This document shows positions 5,798 to 9,055 of a stretch of 9,055 nt of DNA, in pieces (the stretch's first letter is position 1; each line of letters begins with the position of its first letter). The notes under the pieces were generated by a model. The model was not told where the DNA came from. It was given only the letters and a program-made list of their open reading frames with translations, and made no database searches. Source of the stretch: CAZAQS01 sp046485135 (GTDB lineage: Bacteria > Chloroflexota > Anaerolineae > Anaerolineales > UBA4823); the NCBI GenBank assembly GCA_046485135.1, contig JAWOHN010000250.1, positions 1 to 9,055 on the forward strand, given 5' to 3'. The position numbers were made by a program, and so were the translations under genes.

Positions 5798-7804
5798 TTA
5801 ATCGTGCAGGCTTTCCCATTCCTTCATCAACAAGTCGAGCTCGCCTTGCACCCGGACATATTCCTTCCCTAACCCCTGTACTTTAGCTGCTTCAGCTGGC
5901 GGGTTTTCCAATTGTTTCGATAGCGCATCCAGTTGACCTTCCAGGTCTGTGATCTGCGCCTCGACCTCCTTCAGGCGAGCCCGGCGGCGGCGTTCTTCAG
6001 CCGAAGGACGGCCATTCTGGTTCGAGCGTGACGGCCCTGATTTACTCTGGAGCGTCTCTGCCCTGGCTCGTTCTGCTTCTCTGGCTGCCTCCTTTTCTGC
6101 CTGGTACTGGCTGTACGTACCCTGGTAGACTGTCAGGCTGCGCTCTTCCTCGTCGATCTCCCAAATCTGGGTAGCCAGCGCGTCGATCAGGTAGCGGTCG
6201 TGAGAGACCAACAGGATGGTGCCCTGGTATTCACCCAGCACCTGTTGCAGGATCTCCTGAGAAGGGATGTCCAGGTGATTTGTGGGCTCGTCCAATAATA
6301 GCAGGTTGGCTTGCGTTAACGCCAATTTAGCCAACGCCAGACGACCCCGTTCCCCGCCCGACAACACCGCCACCTGCTTGAAGACATCGTCCCCGCTGAA
6401 CAGAAAACGAGCCAGGTATCTGCGGATCTCTGCCAGGAGCAGGTTGGGGGCGGTAGCTTCGATCTCTTCGACCAGGGTCCTCTCCGGGCGCAAATCCTCG
6501 TGCGCTTGGGCAAAGTAGCCGATATTCAAGCTCGCGCCCAGGCTCACCTCGCCGCTCAGAGGTTTGTGTTGGCCCAGGATGGTTTTCAGGAAAGTGGTCT
6601 TGCCGGCCCCATTCGGCCCGATCAGGGCCGCGCATTCCAGCCGGCGCAGCTCGATATCATCGGTGGCGAACAACTCTTTGTTGGGGAACCCCACTCGCAG
6701 GTTGGAAGTACGTAAGATAATATTTCCGCTGCGTCCTGATGGTCTTAGGTGCAGTGTCAGGGCGGGTGGACGGCTGTCCGGTTCTGACAGCGAGCGCAAC
6801 CGGCGGGTAGCCTCATCTACACCCATGGTGTGAGTAGAGATGTCCGCCTCCTGGCTGATCTCAGCCCAGTTTTTGCCCCGCACTGCCTCCATACCCAGGC
6901 TTTCGATCGCTTCAAGGGTCCGGCTGAGCCGGCGCAGTTTACCCTTTGCTTGCAATGTCCTTTGCCCGGAGATATTCCGGCGGATATAGTCCAGTTCTTT
7001 CTCCAGCCGCTCTTTTTCGCTTTGGAAGATCTGGTGGCGCAGCTCCCATCGCTCCTGGCGTTGTCCCAGGTAAGCGCTGTAGTTGCCGCGGTAGCTTTCA
7101 AAACGCGCGCGGGTCATTTCCAGGATTGAGTTGGCTATCCGGTCCAGGAAATAGCGGTCGTGCGAGACGATCAGAGCCGCGCCCGGCCATTGGTTTAGAT
7201 AACTCTCCAGCCACTCTACTGCAGCAATATCCAGGTGGTTGGTCGGCTCATCCAGAATGAGCAGGTCTGGGTTGGAGAGCAGCAGGTGCGCCAGCAAAGC
7301 GCGCGTGCGCTGCCCGCCGGAGAGATGAGCCAGGGGATATTCAAACTCCTCCTGCTCAAAACCCAGGCCGGTCAGCACCTGGCGCATACGGGTGGGGTAT
7401 GTGTAGCCGCCTAAGCGGTCAAACTCCTCTTGCAACCGGCCATAGCGGGGCAGGCTCTCCTCCGCTTGCGCTGGGTCCCCCATGGCTGCTTCCAGGTGCG
7501 CCAGCTCGGCTTCCATGCTCAACAAGCTTCCAAAGGCGCTCAAGCATTCTTCCCATAGGGTGTGCTCTGAGGTAAAGGAAGCTTCCTGAGGCAGGTAACC
7601 GATGCTGAGGTTTTTGGCGTGCTGCACCTGTCCTGCCGTTGGCATTTCTTCCCCCGCCAGGATGCGCAATAAGGTTGTTTTGCCGATACCATTTGGCCCG
7701 ACGATGGCGTAGCGGGCTCCGTGGGGTAGGGTCAGCGAAATCCCTGAGAAGATGTCCTCCGAGCCAAAAGATTTGGCCAGGTCAGTGACGGTGATAAGTG
7801 ACAT
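5798..7804 (-). CDS. ABC-F family ATP-binding protein (Uup/EttA-like translation factor)
   Basis: This 668-residue soluble protein has two ABC ATPase domains and no membrane segment, the plan of ABC-F proteins, which act on the ribosome rather than in transport. Domain 1 has Walker A GPNGIGKT (36-43), signature LSGGQ (161-165) and Walker B LLILDEPTNHLD (181-192) followed by SHDRYFLD. The linker between domains (about 240-320) is rich in Arg, Glu and Lys and would reach into the ribosome. Domain 2 has Walker A GPNGAGKT (396-403), LSGGE (481-485) and LLLLDEP (501-507). A charged segment (about 575-610) leads to a C-terminal coiled coil of roughly 60 residues, as in Uup and related subfamilies. 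All catalytic residues are intact. The length and general features suggest a housekeeping role; antibiotic protection cannot be excluded. The ATG at 7804 has no Shine-Dalgarno site and follows a TATAAT by eight bases. Confidence 0.95.
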   Translation of the reverse strand: MSLITVTDLAKSFGSEDIFSGISLTLPHGARYAIVGPNGIGKTTLLRILAGEEMPTAGQVQHAKNLSIGYLPQEASFTSEHTLWEECLSAFGSLLSMEAELAHLEAAMGDPAQAEESLPRYGRLQEEFDRLGGYTYPTRMRQVLTGLGFEQEEFEYPLAHLSGGQRTRALLAHLLLSNPDLLILDEPTNHLDIAAVEWLESYLNQWPGAALIVSHDRYFLDRIANSILEMTRARFESYRGNYSAYLGQRQERWELRHQIFQSEKERLEKELDYIRRNISGQRTLQAKGKLRRLSRTLEAIESLGMEAVRGKNWAEISQEADISTHTMGVDEATRRLRSLSEPDSRPPALTLHLRPSGRSGNIILRTSNLRVGFPNKELFATDDIELRRLECAALIGPNGAGKTTFLKTILGQHKPLSGEVSLGASLNIGYFAQAHEDLRPERTLVEEIEATAPNLLLAEIRRYLARFLFSGDDVFKQVAVLSGGERGRLALAKLALTQANLLLLDEPTNHLDIPSQEILQQVLGEYQGTILLVSHDRYLIDALATQIWEIDEEERSLTVYQGTYSQYQAEKEAAREAERARAETLQSKSGPSRSNQNGRPSAEERRRRARLKEVEAQITDLEGQLDALSKQLENPPAEAAKVQGLGKEYVRVQGELDLLMKEWESLHD

Positions 7805-7812
7805 GGGCTGGC

Positions 7813-7818
7813 ATTATA
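7813..7818 (-). promoter_or_regulatory. Probable -10 element for the ABC-F gene
   Basis: TATAAT on the minus strand ends eight bases before the ATG. A transcription start at the usual distance would fall within about two bases of the ATG, giving a leaderless or nearly leaderless mRNA. No ribosome site is seen and the -35 position has no good match. Confidence 0.4.
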
Positions 7819-7901
7819 TTTGCAACATCTTTGCTGTAGTTTAGGTTCCGGTTACTTTCGACAAGACATATTTTACACTAACCGTGTCATAATCTCCTCC
7901 A

Positions 7902-7910
7902 TGTTATAAT
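7902..7910 (+). promoter_or_regulatory. Extended -10 promoter element upstream of the LCP gene
   Basis: TGTTATAAT fits the extended -10 form (TG, one base, then TATAAT), about 100 bases before the LCP start. A second, weaker TGTCATAAT lies at 7885-7893. No convincing -35 hexamer is visible, which extended -10 promoters can tolerate. Confidence 0.35.
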
Positions 7911-7958
7911 CGCCTTCATGTGATCCATCCACGGGAAAACTCAAGCACTCGCGGGAAC

Positions 7959-7964
7959 TATAAT
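7959..7964 (+). promoter_or_regulatory. Proximal -10 element for the LCP gene
   Basis: A consensus TATAAT lies 45 bases before the ATG at 8010 and would give a leader of about 39 bases. Two CGGGAA direct repeats (7932-7937 and 7952-7957), 20 bases apart, lie just upstream and could be regulator contacts. No -35 hexamer is clear. Confidence 0.35.
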
Positions 7965-8009
7965 GCCCAAAAGCCAGCCTTAAGATTACCCTGGACCAAC
8001 CGGTGAATA

Positions 8010-8933
8010 ATGCGTAGAACAAAATTTGTCAGGCAGGAAAATTCTGCTATACCCAATAGCCTCATCTGGGGTTTGCTGGCTGCTTTTTTGGTTGCCGCGC
8101 TGATAACGGCTTATCTGACCTTTATCTTTGTGCGCAGCGTGGTGGCCTCGTTTGGCGCCCCCTCCTCCAGCGTCGCCTCAGCTCCTCAGGCTCCCCCGGC
8201 TGAGGCAGCCCCCCTCGACCCACGCGACCTGAACGTGCCTCTCCAACATGCCAGTGGGCCCGAAGCAAAACCTTGGGACGGAAATGAGCGCGTTAATATC
8301 CTCCTGATGGGCCTGGACTACCGGGACTGGGAGAGCGGGGATGACGGTCCTTCCCGCACGGATACGCTCATGCTAGTCACCGTCGATCCGGGTTCCCGCT
8401 CGGCCGCAATGCTCTCTATCCCGCGCGATTTATGGGTCAATATCCCCGGCTATGATTATGGCAAGATCAACACCGCCTACTTTTTAGGAGAGGCTTACCA
8501 GGAACCGGGTGGTGGGCCAGGCCTGGCCATTCAGACCGTGGAAGAACTGCTTGATATCCAAATCCATTTCTATGCCCAAGTGGATTTTACGGCCTTTGAG
8601 CGTTTTATCGACGAGATTGGCGGCATCGAAGTGGAAGTGCCTGAGGAAATCGAGATCGATCCCATTGGCCCTGGTAATACGGTGGTGCTTCAGCCCGGCC
8701 TGCACACCCTGGACGGGCCAGTGGCCTTGGCTTACGCCCGCAGCCGCAATTCCTTTGGCAGCGATTTTGACCGGGCCTACCGCCAGCAGCAAGTGATCAT
8801 GGCTGTCCGCGACCGAATCCTGAGCCTGGATATCCTCAAGACCTTAATCCAGAAATCTCCGATCCTCTACCGGCAACTGGCCTCCGGCGTCAACACCAAT
8901 ATGACCCTCCAACAGGTGATTTCCTACACCTAG
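8010..8933 (+). CDS. LytR-CpsA-Psr (LCP) family envelope protein, short C-terminus
   Basis: LCP proteins transfer undecaprenyl-linked polymers to peptidoglycan or act on related glycolipids at the outer face of the membrane. This 307-residue protein has a short cytoplasmic start, one membrane anchor (about 18-46), an Ala/Pro/Ser-rich linker (about 49-70) and the LCP domain (about 95-270). Key family residues are visible: R116 and D118 in SRTDT, R139 and D140 in IPRDLW, K152-N154 (KIN), and YARSRN with DFDRAYRQQQ (242-261), which contains the conserved Arg and Gln residues. The ATG at 8010 directly follows an in-frame TGA, so no longer form exists; its ribosome site (GGTGA) is poorly spaced. 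The protein stops about 45 residues after the domain, earlier than I expect for similar proteins. It is read divergently from the ABC-F gene, across a 205-base region holding the promoters. Confidence 0.92.
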   Translation: MRRTKFVRQENSAIPNSLIWGLLAAFLVAALITAYLTFIFVRSVVASFGAPSSSVASAPQAPPAEAAPLDPRDLNVPLQHASGPEAKPWDGNERVNILLMGLDYRDWESGDDGPSRTDTLMLVTVDPGSRSAAMLSIPRDLWVNIPGYDYGKINTAYFLGEAYQEPGGGPGLAIQTVEELLDIQIHFYAQVDFTAFERFIDEIGGIEVEVPEEIEIDPIGPGNTVVLQPGLHTLDGPVALAYARSRNSFGSDFDRAYRQQQVIMAVRDRILSLDILKTLIQKSPILYRQLASGVNTNMTLQQVISYT

Positions 8934-8962
8934 ACAGTTTCCCAGATAAGGGTTAGAAAACC

Positions 8963-9055
8963 ATGCAGCATCTGGTAAGCCTTCAGGAAAAACTGACGAA
9001 AAAACTCCGGGAAAGCGCCTCTTTGATTTTTTCCGCCCACCTCATGATTTTAAAG
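8963..9055 (+). CDS. Possible partial reading frame at the right edge, unrecognised
   Basis: From ATG 8963 an open frame of 31 codons runs to the window edge; the peptide begins MQHLVSLQEKLTKKLRESAS. An AAGGG lies ten bases before the ATG, which is a weak ribosome site. It would begin 29 bases after the LCP stop, on the same strand, so it could be the next gene of that unit. Too little is present to recognise a family, and a chance frame is quite possible. Confidence 0.25.
   Translation, partial: MQHLVSLQEKLTKKLRESASLIFSAHLMILK

Noticed and set aside
5798..7804. ABC-F protein as an antibiotic-resistance factor
   Set aside because: Nothing in the linker or context points to resistance; the C-terminal coiled coil and general neighbours fit the widespread Uup/EttA-like housekeeping type.
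3999..8004. ACCGGT repeated upstream of the glutaminase, nadE and LCP genes (near 4000, 4891 and 7999)
   Set aside because: A six-base site is expected a few times by chance in this length, it also occurs inside the RNase D gene, and its distance to the start codons varies.
1..9055. Defence, mobile-element or CRISPR system
   Set aside because: No transposase, integrase, phage, Cas, toxin-antitoxin or regular repeat-spacer pattern was seen; all recognisable genes belong to core-metabolism, RNA or envelope families.

Overview
The window looks like ordinary chromosomal DNA from a moderately GC-rich bacterium. The set of divergent homologues (two-HRDC RNase D, separate glutaminase and NAD synthase proteins, Lgt-like membrane protein, LytR-CpsA-Psr protein with an Ala/Pro-rich linker) reminds me of Chloroflexota, probably class Anaerolineae. 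That placement is inference from protein style, not from a search. I see no tRNA, rRNA, CRISPR array, insertion sequence, phage or defence gene.

Left part, minus strand (1-3089): three genes read right to left. They are a RimI-type GNAT acetyltransferase (2601-3089), ribonuclease D (1389-2543) and a beta-CASP metallo-beta-lactamase ribonuclease that runs off the left edge (1-1287). The gaps are 57 and 101 bases, so this may be an operon with an RNA-processing and ribosome-modification theme. A terminator-like hairpin lies between the last two genes, but its T-tract suits plus-strand transcription.

Middle part, plus strand (3242-5756): a divergent Lgt-like polytopic membrane protein that probably starts at a CTG codon, then a nitrilase-family glutaminase (4024-4890) and an ammonia-type NAD+ synthase (4926-5756). 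The last two are best read as a two-protein glutamine-dependent NAD+ synthetase, an activity that is often a single fused polypeptide.

Right part: an ABC-F translation-type ATPase (5798-7804, minus strand) converges on nadE. It is separated by a 205-base divergent promoter region from a LytR-CpsA-Psr envelope protein (8010-8933, plus strand) that ends soon after its catalytic domain. A weak partial reading frame reaches the right edge.

There is no clear undescribed multi-gene system here. The points most worth a second look are the split NAD synthetase, the Lgt-like protein lacking expected catalytic residues and having a CTG start, the short-leader or leaderless promoter layout at several genes that lack Shine-Dalgarno sites, and the early end of the LCP protein.
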